64,000 bases of DNA, taken from contig JAFVTU010000017.1 of NCBI GenBank assembly GCA_017503075.1, forward strand, positions 112,909-176,908. The letters are read 5' to 3'. How positions within the stretch are numbered: the first letter of the stretch is position 1; each line of letters starts with the position of its first letter. Below the pieces are notes generated by a model. The model was not told the origin of the DNA. It saw nothing but the letters and a program-made list of their open reading frames with translations, and did not search any database. The position numbers and the translations under genes were made by a program. This stretch comes from Paludibacteraceae bacterium (GTDB lineage: Bacteria; Bacteroidota; Bacteroidia; Bacteroidales; Paludibacteraceae). Shown in pieces: positions 43,145-53,082 of the stretch.

Positions 43145-43765
43145 ATGATAGAATATATTAAAGGAAATTTAGCAGATTTGACCCCTACTTACGCAGTGCT
43201 AGAAGCTGCAGGAGTGGGGTATGCTATCAATATCGCGTTGCCAAGTTATTCTGCATTGGTAGGCAAAGAGAATACGGAAACCAAATTGTTTGTCACTGAG
43301 ATTATTCGCGAGGATACACACGATTTGTATGGATTCTTTACTCGTGGCGAGAGAGAACTGTTTTTGATGCTGATGACTGTTAGTGGTATAGGTGCGAATA
43401 CAGCACGTATGATCATGTCAGCTTATACTGCGAGTGAAATCCGCCAAATTATAGCAACCGGCAATGCGCGCGCGCTATCTCAGGTGAAGGGGTTGGGCCC
43501 AAAGACTGCTCAACGAATCATTGTAGATCTGAAAGATAAGGTGCTGAAAATAGATTTGGGCGTAGAGATGGTTCAAAATGGTTCAACAGTTGTTCAAGAT
43601 TGTTTAACGGTCGTGGATAATGAGGTGAAGCAAGAGGCTGTGAGTGCACTGATGATGTTGGGATTTGCTGCGGCAGCAAGTGGTAAAGTGGTGGATAAGA
43701 TTTTGAGTGCAGATCCTAGTGCGAGTGTGGAACTTGTAATCAAACAAGCACTGAAAATGCTGTAG
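43145..43765 (+). CDS. ruvA: Holliday junction branch-migration protein RuvA
   Basis: 206 residues. Domain I (1-64) has the OB fold and acidic pin RED; domain II (about 70-140) has the two HhH motifs [12 protein letters not shown] and [19 protein letters not shown]; domain III (about 160-206, [21 protein letters not shown]) contacts RuvB. It binds Holliday junctions as a tetramer. The flexible linker (about 141-158, [16 protein letters not shown]) is encoded by decamer repeats matching the intergenic repeat at 29541-29580. sprA starts 11 nt after it, the usual Bacteroidota order. Confidence 0.95.
   Translation: MIEYIKGNLADLTPTYAVLEAAGVGYAINIALPSYSALVGKENTETKLFVTEIIREDTHDLYGFFTRGERELFLMLMTVSGIGANTARMIMSAYTASEIRQIIATGNARALSQVKGLGPKTAQRIIVDLKDKVLKIDLGVEMVQNGSTVVQDCLTVVDNEVKQEAVSALMMLGFAAAASGKVVDKILSADPSASVELVIKQALKML
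43571..43610 (+). repeat. Decamer repeat inside ruvA linker
   Basis: GTTCAAAATG, GTTCAACAGT, TGTTCAAGAT, TGTTTAACGG. The first 18 bases occur exactly in the reverse complement of 29541-29580. Confidence 0.8.
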
Positions 43766-43776
43766 AAAACTGAAAA

Positions 43777-46700
43777 GTGAAAAAACTGATAAGCATATTA
43801 TTAACGTTGAGTTGTGGGCTATTGACTATGGCTCAAGAGCAAGGTAGCATAGCGTCCTGGCAAGAGAATGATAGCGTGGTTATGGCTCCTCTACAAGTAC
43901 AGCCTGTAGGTGTTGATAACTATGAAGCATTGTCTAGTCCGAAAAGTAGTCTGGATTTGCGAAATCCAGATAATGTGACGACTACTGTGGAGTATGACCC
44001 TATAATGGGGTGCTATGTAGTTCGTACTCGTATCGGTGATATAGATGTTGCAACCCCATATATGATGACGCTGGATGAGTATCGCGCCTATAGCGAACGC
44101 GAAGATATGGGGAAATATTGGCAAACGAAGATTAGTGAGGTAGAGCATGATAATGAGAGTAAGTTCGATATCACAGATATGCAATTCAATATTGGTCCTG
44201 CAGACAAAGTGTTTGGACCAGGTGGCGTTCGTCTGAAAATGCAAGGTTCTGCGGAGTTGATGTTCGGTTTTAAACATCAATATGTGGGTAATCCATCGCT
44301 GACGGAGCGTTCTCGTAACAATAACATATTTGATTTTGATGAAAAGATTCAGGTGAACATCAGCGGTAAAGTGGGTGATAAACTGAATCTAAATATGGGG
44401 TACAATACGGAGGCGTCGTTCAGTTTTGATCAAATGAATCTGAAGTTAAACTACAAGGGTCAAGAAGATGATATTATTCAGTCAATAGAGGCCGGTAATG
44501 TGTCGATGAATCTTAATAGTAGTTTGATTAGCGGAAGTAGTGCATTGTTTGGTGTTAAAACAGATTTGCAGTTCGGTAAGCTGAAAGTGCAGGCTTTAAT
44601 TTCACAACAAAACTCTGAAAGTCAGTCCGTTTCGAGTAAAGGTGGTGCGCAAACAACAAGTTTCGAAGTGCCGATTGATAGTTATGATGAGAATCGTCAC
44701 TTCTTCTTAGGTTATTATTTCCGTGATCACTACGAGGAAGCGATGCAGTCGTTGCCATATATAGCAAGCGGTATAACGATTAACCGTATAGAGGTTTGGG
44801 TGACGAATAAACGAGGAAACTATGACCAATCACGCAATATTGTTGCATTAGCGGACTTGGGAGAGTATGAGGATCAACATATATTGAATCCTGCATGGAC
44901 TACGGTAGGAGCGCGTATACCATATAACAAAGCAAATAATTTGTATGAGACGTTAGTGCGAAATTATTCTGATGTTCGTGATATTCAACAAGTTAGTTCG
45001 GTGATGCAGTCGCTTTCGAATATGGAGTTGGGAGAGGATTATGAGAAGGTAGAGTCGGCTCGTTTGTTGAATAGTGGTGAGTACACGCTGAATGCTGCAT
45101 TGGGATATATATCGCTGAAAACATCGTTGAACCAAGATGAGGTTTTGGCTGTAGCGTATGAATTTACTTACGGCGGTCAGGTATATCAAGTGGGTGAGTT
45201 CTCTACGGATGCTGGTGAGGCTTTGAAATCGCCTAATGCGCTGATGCTGAAGTTGCTGAAGAGTACAAATAACTCTCCGAATGTGAAGGGTAAAGGTACT
45301 TGGGACTTGATGATGAAGAATGTTTATTCATTGGGTGCTAGCCAAATGTCGGGTGAGAAATTTGAATTGTATATCCAATACCGCAATGATTCTGTGGGAA
45401 CAGAAATGCAGTACTTGATGGAGGGCGCAGTAAAAGGCAAGCAACTATTGCGTGTGATGAATTTGGATAGATTGGACTCTCGTAACAATGTATCTCCTGA
45501 TGGTAAGTTTGACTATGTAGAGGGATATACGGCTTTGTCATCAAGTGGTCGTATTATTTTCCCAGTGCTAGAGCCTTTCGGTTCGCACTTAGCACGAGCG
45601 ATTGGTGATGAAAAGATAGCAGAGAAATATGTCTTCCAAGAGTTATATGACTCTACATTGGTGATGGCTCAGGAGATGTCGGAGAAAAATAAATTCATGC
45701 TGACGGGTAAATATAAGGGTTCAGCAGGCAATGAGATTCGTCTGAATGCAATGAATATTCCACGTGGAAGTGTGGTAGTGACTGCTGGTGGTGCGACACT
45801 GATTGAGAATGTGGACTATACGGTGGATTACACGATGGGAACAGTGACGATTTTGAATCAATCAATCATCAATTCGGGTACCAATGTGGATGTGAAGTTG
45901 GAAAATCAATCGCTGTTCTCTATGCAACGAAAGTCGTTGTTTGGTGCTCACTTGGAATACGAGTTTAATAAGGATTTCATGATTGGTGGTACCATTATGC
46001 ACTTGCGTGAGAAGCCATTGACGACTAAAGTTAATACGGGTAGTGAGCCATTAGCGAACACGATATGGGGTGTGAATACAAGTTGGAAGACGGAATTGCA
46101 GTGGTTGACATTGTTGGTGGATAAGGTGCCTTGGATTAATGCGACAGCTCCATCTACATTCCAAATCAATGCAGAGTTTGCACATCTAATACCTGGTCAT
46201 ACGCGAGATGTAGGTTCTGTTGGCACGGCTTATGTAGATGATTTTGAGTCAACTAAGACAAGTATAGATATTCATTATCCAAATTATTGGAAGTTGTCTT
46301 CTACTCCTACTGGAACTAGCTATGATGAAGCGATCATGGGTGGTCATGTAGATTATAATAAAAATCGTGCATTGTTAGCCTGGTATACAGTGGACCCTAT
46401 TTTTGGGCATCCTCAAAGTAATACTCCAAAGCATATCAAGGATGATTTAGATGCCATGTCAGATCATCGTACGCGTATTGTATATGAGCAAGAGGTTTAT
46501 CCCAACAAGGAGGTTCTACCTAATGCCGATACTAAGTTGGCTGTATTGAACTTGAGTTTTTATCCTAATGAGCGTGGCCCGTATAATATTTCAGCCTCTG
46601 AGATAGGAAAGGATGGCAAGTTAACATCTCCTAAGAGTCGTTGGGGTGGTATCATGCGTAAGTTGGATAATACTGACTTTGAGAAGGCCAATATTGAATA

Positions 46701-49700
46701 TATTGAATTTTGGTTGATGGACCCATTCTTGACAAACCCTGATGCAGCATATGAAGGAGGTGATTTGTACATTGATTTAGGCGATGTGAGCGAGGATATT
46801 TTGCGTGATGGTAAAAAGTCTTTTGAACATGGGTTACCGCTGAATGGGGACGAAACGATGGTGGATTATACGATCTGGGGACGTATGCCAAAGACGACAA
46901 GCACAGTGGTGGCTTTCGCCAATGAAGCAGGTGCCCGCGAAAAACAAGATGTGGGTTTGAATGGCTTAAGTACAGAGGAGGAGTTCTTGTATGAATATGA
47001 AGGGAAAAAACCATATGCAGAATATGTGGCTGCGTTGGAGTCAAAGGTGGATCCTACCGTGTTGGCATTATGGAGAGAAGATGCTCATTCCCCATTGAAT
47101 GACCCCGCGGGCGATAAATACCATTATTATCGTGGAGATGATTATGATAGGAATCAAACTCCTGTTATATTGCGTTATAAGTACTACAATGGGACAGAAG
47201 GCAATTCTCCTGAGATGGATGAGGGGGCTGCATATGGTACAGCCTCAACGCTACAACCAGATATTGAGGATATTAACCAAGATAACACCTTGAATGATAG
47301 TGAGCGCTTCTATCGCTACCATATTTCGCTGCGTAAGGAGGATATGCAACGAGTAGGACAACAGCATATTGCTGGTATCATGGAAACTACAGTGAATCTG
47401 AAAAATGGTCAGACAGCCAAGGTGAAGTGGTATCAATTCAAAATTCCATTGCGTGGCGATACGGCCATGATGAAGAAAGTGGGTAATATCCGTAATTTTA
47501 AGTCTATCCGATTTGCTCGTATCTTTATGACCAATTTCTCACAAGAAACACATCTTCGTTTGGCATCACTCGATTTGGTACGTGGCGAATGGCGTAGTTA
47601 TACTAAAGGACTATATCAGGATGTCGCTAACAATCAATACAATATTGATAATCCTTACTCATCTGTTGGTGAGATGGATGTGGAAGCTGTTAATATAGAA
47701 GAGAATTCCAATAGATCTCCGATTAACTACGTATTACCACCTGGTATTTCTCGTCAGACTGATCCAGGACAAGCCCAATTGATTGCGCAAAATGAGCAAG
47801 CAATGGTTTTACGTCTGCGCGACATTGAGCCAAAAGATGCGCGTGCTGTATATAAGAATGTAGTATATGATATGCGTCAGTATAAGCGCTTGCAGATGTT
47901 TGTTCATGCGGAATGTTTACCACATTTTGATCCAATAGAGGACAAAGATATTACTTGTTTTATTCGGTTAGGTTCTGACTTGAAAAACAATTACTATGAG
48001 TATGAGATTCCGTTGGATTTGACTCCTGAAGGTATTTATAGCAATGAGAATCCAAATGATAGATTGAAAGTGTGGCCGGAGGCAAATACATTTGACTTTG
48101 ATTTACAAGTATTGACAAATGCAAAATTGGCGCGTAATAGGGCTAAACGGGCAGGTAACAATGGAGTAGGGAATACTATTCCATATGAGGTATATGATCC
48201 CGATGATTTGGATAATAAAATAACTGTCATGGGTAACCCAACGCTGGAAGATGTTCAATCGATTATGATCGGTGTTCGCAACAAATCCAACAAGAGAGTG
48301 AGCGGTGAAGTATGGGTAAATGAGTTGAGATTGAGTCAGTTCAATGAGCAAGGTGGTGTAGCTGCAATGGCTAATGCTGCACTGAGTATTAGCGATATTG
48401 CTCAGTTGAATGTGGCTGGACGCCTAGAGACAGCAGGATATGGATCTATAGAGTCAAATGTATTGAGCCGCAATATGGATGATGCGTACCAGATTTCCGT
48501 GAGTGCTGCATTGGAAGCTGGACGATTGTTCCCAGAAAAGGCAAAATTACAGATTCCATTATATGCATCTTATTCCAATGAGACTACTTCACCAGATTAT
48601 GATCCATTAGATACGGATGTGAAACTTTCAGAAACATTAGAATCCTATGAAACTGAAGCAGCAAAGGACTCTATTCGTCTAATGGCCAATACAGTTCACG
48701 AATCAACTAGTTTCTCGGTATCAAATATGAAAGTGGATATTCATTCTAAGAAACGCAATATGTTCTATGATCCTGCAAACTTCTCTATATCTGCAAGTTA
48801 TAATGAGCAAAAGCAGCATAGCCCTGAGATAGAAACAGACATCTCGAAAGATTACAAAGGATCGTTTAATTACTCATATAGTTTTAATCCTAAGCCTTGG
48901 GAGCCGTTTAAGAATGTAGAGAAGGTAAAGAAAATTAAACTTTTTAGTGAGTTAGGTTTCTTCTATTTACCGCAGTCATGGGCGTTTAACACTAATATGC
49001 ACCGTACTTTTACTCACCTCAAAATGCGTGATTTCAATACAGCGGATTTAGGTGCAACTATGAGTGATCAAGAATTAACATTCTCAAAGGATTTTACTTG
49101 GGATCGTAATTTTGATTTTAAATATGACTTAACAAAGAATATCAAGTTCACCTTCCAAACTGCAATGAATTCAACAGTGGATGAAGGGTATTATACGCCC
49201 GAGATTATTAAGGATTATGCCTTTACAAACGATTATTATGAGGCTTGGAAGGATACTATTCTGCGCAGCATGGCAACCTGGGGTACCCCATATACCTATC
49301 AACAGCTATTTTCTGCTTCGTGGAATATACCGTTTAATAGAATCCCTTATTTGGAGGCGTTAAGTGCAAATGCCTCATACAATGCTACTTATAATTGGAA
49401 TCGTACCATGCAGTCCTCCTCCAAAGATGTGAATTTGGGCAATGTAATCAGTGGTACTCGTGCATGGCAGGTTGATGGTGGACTCAACCTTGAAGTGCTA
49501 TATGGTAAATCTAAGTATTGGAAACAGATGACGCAGCGCTTCATTCAAAAAGGTAATTTACGTCGTCGTGTGGCATTCAAACCAAAGACATACACCGAAG
49601 TGATTTCGTTGAATGCTGGTCAAAAGAAAGAGATCGTTCACCGTTTAGGCAGCGAATCAATTAAAATATCAGCTGTAAATGAAAATGGCAAAACGGTAAG

Positions 49701-51258
49701 ACTGAAATGGGAAGCTGTTTCTACAACGAAAGCATCTATAGAATCGAATCAAGATCTTAACAATATAACAGTTACCATTACCACGGAAGATAAAAACAAA
49801 CGAACTCCTGGACAATCTGCTGTGGATATGTTGGCTTATTTTGGTACAATGATTCGTAAACTGCAAGTGACATATCGAAATACTAATTCTATGACAGTTC
49901 CTGGTTTTGCTCCGCAAGCAGGATTTATGGGACAGCAGCGTTTTGATAATCTTTATGCCCCAGGTTTTGATTTCGCATTTGGTGGCTTTACTGATGACTT
50001 TGTGAACAAAGCCAAGCAAAATGGGTGGTTATCAGGTGACACTTCTGTGGTGCAACCTGCTTCGCGTGCTAAAACAGAAGACTTTGATGCTAAACTAACA
50101 TTAGAACCATTCCCTGGTTTTAAAATCCAATTGAATAGCAAGCGCTATGAGGCGCAATCGACCTCTATAATTTATTCGTATGATCAATTACAAGAGAATA
50201 TGACGGGCTCTTTCAACATCACGCAAGTGGCCATTGCTACTGCATTCCATCATGTAGGAGGAGCGGAAGATAATTTTGCCTCTCAAACTTTTAATCAGTT
50301 CCTGCAAAATAGAGAAGTAATGCAACAACGTGTTGCTCATCAGTACGAGGGAGTGTTATATCCTAAGTCAGGTTTTATACCTCTAGATTTGCAAGGAAAA
50401 CCATATGATGCGAAGAACGGAGGTGTCGCCCAAAATACAGCTGATGTATTAGTACCATCTTTTTTGGCGGCATATACAGGCCGGGATATTACAACGATAG
50501 GATTTAACCCATTCTTGAGTATTTTGCATGCGTTACCGAATTGGTCTATTACATTTGATGGACTCGGTCGCTTGCCTTGGATGCGAGATAATTTTAAGTC
50601 TATTAATCTTACTCACGCATATACATGTAAATATGCAATTGGTAGTTATTCTAGCTATTCTACTTGGGTACCAGCTGGCGACTTAAGTAATAAGCAGGTA
50701 GGTTTTGTTCGTGATGTGACAACTGATATGCCAATTCCATCATCAGCATATGATATTTCTTCTGTAACTCTAACAGAGAATTTCTCACCTTTGATTGGTT
50801 TGAATATGACAATGAAGAATTCATTGTCAGCCAAATTTGAGTATCGCAAACAGCGCAATATCTCGCTGAATGTTAATTCTGTACAAATAACAGAAGGACA
50901 TACGGATGAGTTTGTGATAGGTGCTGGATACACCATCAAGGATCTTAATTTTATCTCTAAAAACAAAGAAGGAAAACAGAAGAAAGTGAGCAATGACCTA
51001 AAAATCAATGTAGATGTTAGCTACAAGGATGTTAAGACCTTCTTGCGTAAGGTAGAGGAAGATCTAACTCAGGCTAGTTCTGGTAATAAAATGTTAGGTA
51101 TCAAGATTAGTGCGGACTATGTGCTCTCGCAGAAGATTAATCTACAGTTGTTCTACGATCATCAAGGCACTACTCCGTTGATATCTTCGTCTTATCCTGT
51201 CAAGTCAGACAATGTGGGTATCAATATCAAGTTAATGCTGACGCGTGATAACAAATAA
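43777..51258 (+). CDS. sprA: Type IX secretion outer-membrane translocon SprA (Sov)
   Basis: 2493 residues from GTG at 43777. Signal peptide MKKLISILLTLSCGLLTMA. Its enormous length, the N-terminal GVRLKMQGSAELMFGFKH and NLNMGYNTEASFSFDQMNLKLNYKG, repeated beta strands throughout and the ruvA neighbour identify SprA, the 36-strand barrel through which type IX cargo crosses the outer membrane. The C-terminus (NVGINIKLMLTRDNK) is the last strand. The secreted proteases in this window are plausible cargo and the PorG-like genes plausible partners. Codons are more AT-rich than in the dcw genes. Confidence 0.94.
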   Translation: MKKLISILLTLSCGLLTMAQEQGSIASWQENDSVVMAPLQVQPVGVDNYEALSSPKSSLDLRNPDNVTTTVEYDPIMGCYVVRTRIGDIDVATPYMMTLDEYRAYSEREDMGKYWQTKISEVEHDNESKFDITDMQFNIGPADKVFGPGGVRLKMQGSAELMFGFKHQYVGNPSLTERSRNNNIFDFDEKIQVNISGKVGDKLNLNMGYNTEASFSFDQMNLKLNYKGQEDDIIQSIEAGNVSMNLNSSLISGSSALFGVKTDLQFGKLKVQALISQQNSESQSVSSKGGAQTTSFEVPIDSYDENRHFFLGYYFRDHYEEAMQSLPYIASGITINRIEVWVTNKRGNYDQSRNIVALADLGEYEDQHILNPAWTTVGARIPYNKANNLYETLVRNYSDVRDIQQVSSVMQSLSNMELGEDYEKVESARLLNSGEYTLNAALGYISLKTSLNQDEVLAVAYEFTYGGQVYQVGEFSTDAGEALKSPNALMLKLLKSTNNSPNVKGKGTWDLMMKNVYSLGASQMSGEKFELYIQYRNDSVGTEMQYLMEGAVKGKQLLRVMNLDRLDSRNNVSPDGKFDYVEGYTALSSSGRIIFPVLEPFGSHLARAIGDEKIAEKYVFQELYDSTLVMAQEMSEKNKFMLTGKYKGSAGNEIRLNAMNIPRGSVVVTAGGATLIENVDYTVDYTMGTVTILNQSIINSGTNVDVKLENQSLFSMQRKSLFGAHLEYEFNKDFMIGGTIMHLREKPLTTKVNTGSEPLANTIWGVNTSWKTELQWLTLLVDKVPWINATAPSTFQINAEFAHLIPGHTRDVGSVGTAYVDDFESTKTSIDIHYPNYWKLSSTPTGTSYDEAIMGGHVDYNKNRALLAWYTVDPIFGHPQSNTPKHIKDDLDAMSDHRTRIVYEQEVYPNKEVLPNADTKLAVLNLSFYPNERGPYNISASEIGKDGKLTSPKSRWGGIMRKLDNTDFEKANIEYIEFWLMDPFLTNPDAAYEGGDLYIDLGDVSEDILRDGKKSFEHGLPLNGDETMVDYTIWGRMPKTTSTVVAFANEAGAREKQDVGLNGLSTEEEFLYEYEGKKPYAEYVAALESKVDPTVLALWREDAHSPLNDPAGDKYHYYRGDDYDRNQTPVILRYKYYNGTEGNSPEMDEGAAYGTASTLQPDIEDINQDNTLNDSERFYRYHISLRKEDMQRVGQQHIAGIMETTVNLKNGQTAKVKWYQFKIPLRGDTAMMKKVGNIRNFKSIRFARIFMTNFSQETHLRLASLDLVRGEWRSYTKGLYQDVANNQYNIDNPYSSVGEMDVEAVNIEENSNRSPINYVLPPGISRQTDPGQAQLIAQNEQAMVLRLRDIEPKDARAVYKNVVYDMRQYKRLQMFVHAECLPHFDPIEDKDITCFIRLGSDLKNNYYEYEIPLDLTPEGIYSNENPNDRLKVWPEANTFDFDLQVLTNAKLARNRAKRAGNNGVGNTIPYEVYDPDDLDNKITVMGNPTLEDVQSIMIGVRNKSNKRVSGEVWVNELRLSQFNEQGGVAAMANAALSISDIAQLNVAGRLETAGYGSIESNVLSRNMDDAYQISVSAALEAGRLFPEKAKLQIPLYASYSNETTSPDYDPLDTDVKLSETLESYETEAAKDSIRLMANTVHESTSFSVSNMKVDIHSKKRNMFYDPANFSISASYNEQKQHSPEIETDISKDYKGSFNYSYSFNPKPWEPFKNVEKVKKIKLFSELGFFYLPQSWAFNTNMHRTFTHLKMRDFNTADLGATMSDQELTFSKDFTWDRNFDFKYDLTKNIKFTFQTAMNSTVDEGYYTPEIIKDYAFTNDYYEAWKDTILRSMATWGTPYTYQQLFSASWNIPFNRIPYLEALSANASYNATYNWNRTMQSSSKDVNLGNVISGTRAWQVDGGLNLEVLYGKSKYWKQMTQRFIQKGNLRRRVAFKPKTYTEVISLNAGQKKEIVHRLGSESIKISAVNENGKTVRLKWEAVSTTKASIESNQDLNNITVTITTEDKNKRTPGQSAVDMLAYFGTMIRKLQVTYRNTNSMTVPGFAPQAGFMGQQRFDNLYAPGFDFAFGGFTDDFVNKAKQNGWLSGDTSVVQPASRAKTEDFDAKLTLEPFPGFKIQLNSKRYEAQSTSIIYSYDQLQENMTGSFNITQVAIATAFHHVGGAEDNFASQTFNQFLQNREVMQQRVAHQYEGVLYPKSGFIPLDLQGKPYDAKNGGVAQNTADVLVPSFLAAYTGRDITTIGFNPFLSILHALPNWSITFDGLGRLPWMRDNFKSINLTHAYTCKYAIGSYSSYSTWVPAGDLSNKQVGFVRDVTTDMPIPSSAYDISSVTLTENFSPLIGLNMTMKNSLSAKFEYRKQRNISLNVNSVQITEGHTDEFVIGAGYTIKDLNFISKNKEGKQKKVSNDLKINVDVSYKDVKTFLRKVEEDLTQASSGNKMLGIKISADYVLSQKINLQLFYDHQGTTPLISSSYPVKSDNVGINIKLMLTRDNK

Positions 51259-51267
51259 GATCCAATT

Positions 51268-51726
51268 GTGTATCGAATAGGTATTATAGGTCCAGAATCT
51301 ACAGGAAAAAGTACTTTGGCAGCATATTTAGCACACCGCTATGAGGGTGTGTTAGTCCCTGAGTATGCAAGAGAATATATGGAGTATCTTGCTCCATCAT
51401 ATGGGTACACTTATGATGATGTCGTGGCGATTGCCAAACAGCAACTAAGTGTGCTTTCAAGTATTAATTCCAATCTTGTAGTGTTTGATACCGAATTGAT
51501 TATCACAAAAGTATGGTTCTTACACAAGTTCGGTCGGTGTCCTGATTTTGTGGAACAAGCATTGCGCGATTTTCCAATGGATGTGTATCTGTTATGTTAT
51601 CCAGATATACCGTGGCTACCAGATCCTGTGCGTGAAAATCCCGACATTCGCGAATATCTATTTGATTGGTACGAACGCGAAATTCAAGCTCTGAATATTC
51701 CTTATTATATTATTCGACATCAATAA
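51268..51726 (+). CDS. NadR-like P-loop NTPase / kinase (AAA_28), short
   Basis: 152 residues from GTG at 51268. P-loop IGIIGPESTGKSTLAAYLA (about 4-22), PEYAREYMEYL, a Walker-B-like VVFDTELIITKVW, and DVYLLCYPDIPWLPDPVREN, all as in the NadR-type ribosylnicotinamide-kinase-like family. Related Bacteroidales proteins, as I remember, extend about 20 residues further; this one stops at IIRHQ directly before the shared terminator. It follows sprA by 9 nt. Probable nucleoside or cofactor kinase. Confidence 0.75.
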   Translation: MYRIGIIGPESTGKSTLAAYLAHRYEGVLVPEYAREYMEYLAPSYGYTYDDVVAIAKQQLSVLSSINSNLVVFDTELIITKVWFLHKFGRCPDFVEQALRDFPMDVYLLCYPDIPWLPDPVRENPDIREYLFDWYEREIQALNIPYYIIRHQ

Positions 51727-51730
51727 AAAA

Positions 51731-51750
51731 AGACGCTTTGCAGAGCGTCT
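51731..51750. terminator. Bidirectional terminator, kinase gene / tRNA-Arg
   Basis: AGACGCT-TTGCAG-AGCGTCT with A and T runs on both sides; serves the rightward kinase gene and the leftward tRNA. Confidence 0.9.
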
Positions 51751-51754
51751 TTTG

Positions 51755-51828
51755 TGATCCGTGCAGGATTCAAACCTGCAACCCCCACATCCGTAGTGTG
51801 GTACTCTATTCAGTTGAGCTAACGGACC
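51755..51828 (-). tRNA. tRNA-Arg (anticodon ACG)
   Basis: Minus strand: acceptor GGTCCGT/ACGGATC, anticodon stem CCACA/TGTGG with loop CTACGGA giving ACG (inosine-modified wobble expected), T arm around GGTTTGAATCC. CCA not encoded. Confidence 0.95.
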
Positions 51829-51849
51829 ATTGCTTTTCATAAGCGACTG

Positions 51850-51881
51850 CAAAGGTACTGCTTTTTTTTGAAATGACCAAA
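51850..51881 (-). promoter_or_regulatory. Promoter of tRNA-Arg(ACG)
   Basis: Minus strand TTTG (51878-51881), 20-nt spacer, TACCTTTG (51850-51857). Confidence 0.8.
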
Positions 51882-51966
51882 TATTTTGATAAAAAAATGC
51901 TTTTTTATCCGAATTTGTGTCAAAATCACATAATTTTCTGCTGTTGCAAAGAATCCTTATGCAAAT

Positions 51967-52839
51967 TTAGTCGAGATTATCCAAACTAATAAGTTTGTTG
52001 ACAATAGCGTAAATAGTCAATCCCGCAGCGGAATGTATGTTTAATTTTCGGGTGATATTTTTTCTATGTGTAATCACAGTATGTATGGATATGCATAAAA
52101 TATCTGCAATTTCTTTATTGCTTAATCCTTTTACAATTTGTACCAACACATCTCGTTCGCGTTCACTCAATGCATCGTTTGTTTGTAGTATCTTCGTAGG
52201 TTGATCGTTTGGTTGTACATTGGTTAGCGCGGGACGCAATATTTCATCCTCAATTGCACAATGGTCTGCAAAATCTAGCTCAGTGTGCCATAAGTCGCTC
52301 ATTACGCTAATGAGTTTGTATGTGGTAGTGTCGTCTTGTATAGTGTTGTAAGAAGGATAGTACTTAATAATCAAGTTTTTGATTTCTGTCAGTTTATCGG
52401 TAATGCGTTGGTCATCATGGGTATGCTCTTCGTATCTACCTTCATTTTCATGCTCAATATGTGTTCGTATTTCTTCTACAAACTCGTCGTAACAGCGTAA
52501 AATCAGCATGGGGATTTGTGTCGTAGGGTCTGCTGGTATAATGGCTTCTATCAGCGATCTACGCAAACAAGGCAAACGGAAATCAAGGAAATATGTGTGC
52601 GCATTACGGAGGTATTGCTGTAGGGTAGGGATATCAATATCTGTGGCTAAGGCGCGTTGTTTAAATAATTTATAGTTGATGATAGCCAAGAATGTGGGTG
52701 TGTGTACACCGTGATTCTCGCATGCTTGTGCGATGGTTTGCTCACCAACTCCCATCCCTAAACCAAAGCGACTAATGAGGAGAATCGCATCTTCTTCATG
52801 CGACATCAAATCACAGATTTTATCCGTTGCTTTGTACAT
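51967..52839 (-). CDS. LuxR-type regulator with RIC/hemerythrin-like N-terminal sensor
   Basis: 290 residues. The C-terminal 65 residues are a LuxR helix-turn-helix (LSERERDVLVQIVKGLSNKEIADILCISIHTVITHRKNITRKL). The N-terminal 200 residues resemble the RIC (YtfE/ScdA) di-iron fold: a front segment LLISRFGLGMGVGEQTIAQAC, then helices with THIEHENE (HxxxE) and DFADHCAIEDEILRP (HxxxE). Such a domain could bind a di-iron site and sense nitric oxide, oxygen or iron. No receiver domain is present, so it is not a two-component regulator. It is transcribed divergently from the TonB receptor, its likely target. Confidence 0.75.
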   Translation of the reverse strand: MYKATDKICDLMSHEEDAILLISRFGLGMGVGEQTIAQACENHGVHTPTFLAIINYKLFKQRALATDIDIPTLQQYLRNAHTYFLDFRLPCLRRSLIEAIIPADPTTQIPMLILRCYDEFVEEIRTHIEHENEGRYEEHTHDDQRITDKLTEIKNLIIKYYPSYNTIQDDTTTYKLISVMSDLWHTELDFADHCAIEDEILRPALTNVQPNDQPTKILQTNDALSERERDVLVQIVKGLSNKEIADILCISIHTVITHRKNITRKLNIHSAAGLTIYAIVNKLISLDNLD

Positions 52840-52883
52840 AGTACTTTAATTACATATTTTACATCTAGTTTCAAAAACCGCGA

Positions 52884-52915
52884 CAAAATTACTAAAAAAT
52901 ATTCACATAAGCAAC
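52884..52915 (-). promoter_or_regulatory. Promoter of the LuxR-type regulator
   Basis: Minus strand GTTG (52912-52915), 20-nt spacer, TAATTTTG (52884-52891). Confidence 0.65.
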
Positions 52916-53014
52916 AGCTTATCCGCAAAATACCTATTTTTAGGGGTATAGGAGAATTTGTAATCACCACTACTTTTTGGCATATCCCTAATTGTTGGGA
53001 ATTTTGTCCAAATA

Positions 53015-53046
53015 CTTGTGTGTTCGTCTAAAATGCAGTACCTTTG
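53015..53046 (+). promoter_or_regulatory. Promoter of the TonB-dependent receptor
   Basis: CTTG (53015-53018), 20-nt spacer, TACCTTTG (53039-53046). It makes the ATG at 53083 the start, not the upstream in-frame codon at 53044. Confidence 0.8.
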
Positions 53047-53082
53047 CACTCGATTTTGAAATGTATAAAACAAACTAATCAT

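Larger units (their letters stand above)
52840..53082. promoter_or_regulatory. Divergent control region, LuxR regulator / TonB receptor
   Basis: 243 bp. Contains both promoters, the hairpin-like CCTA-TTTT-TAGG near 52934 and an inverted repeat TCCC-N8-GGGA (around 52986-53001), 14 bp before the -33 box of the receptor. Either could be the regulator's site. Confidence 0.45.
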
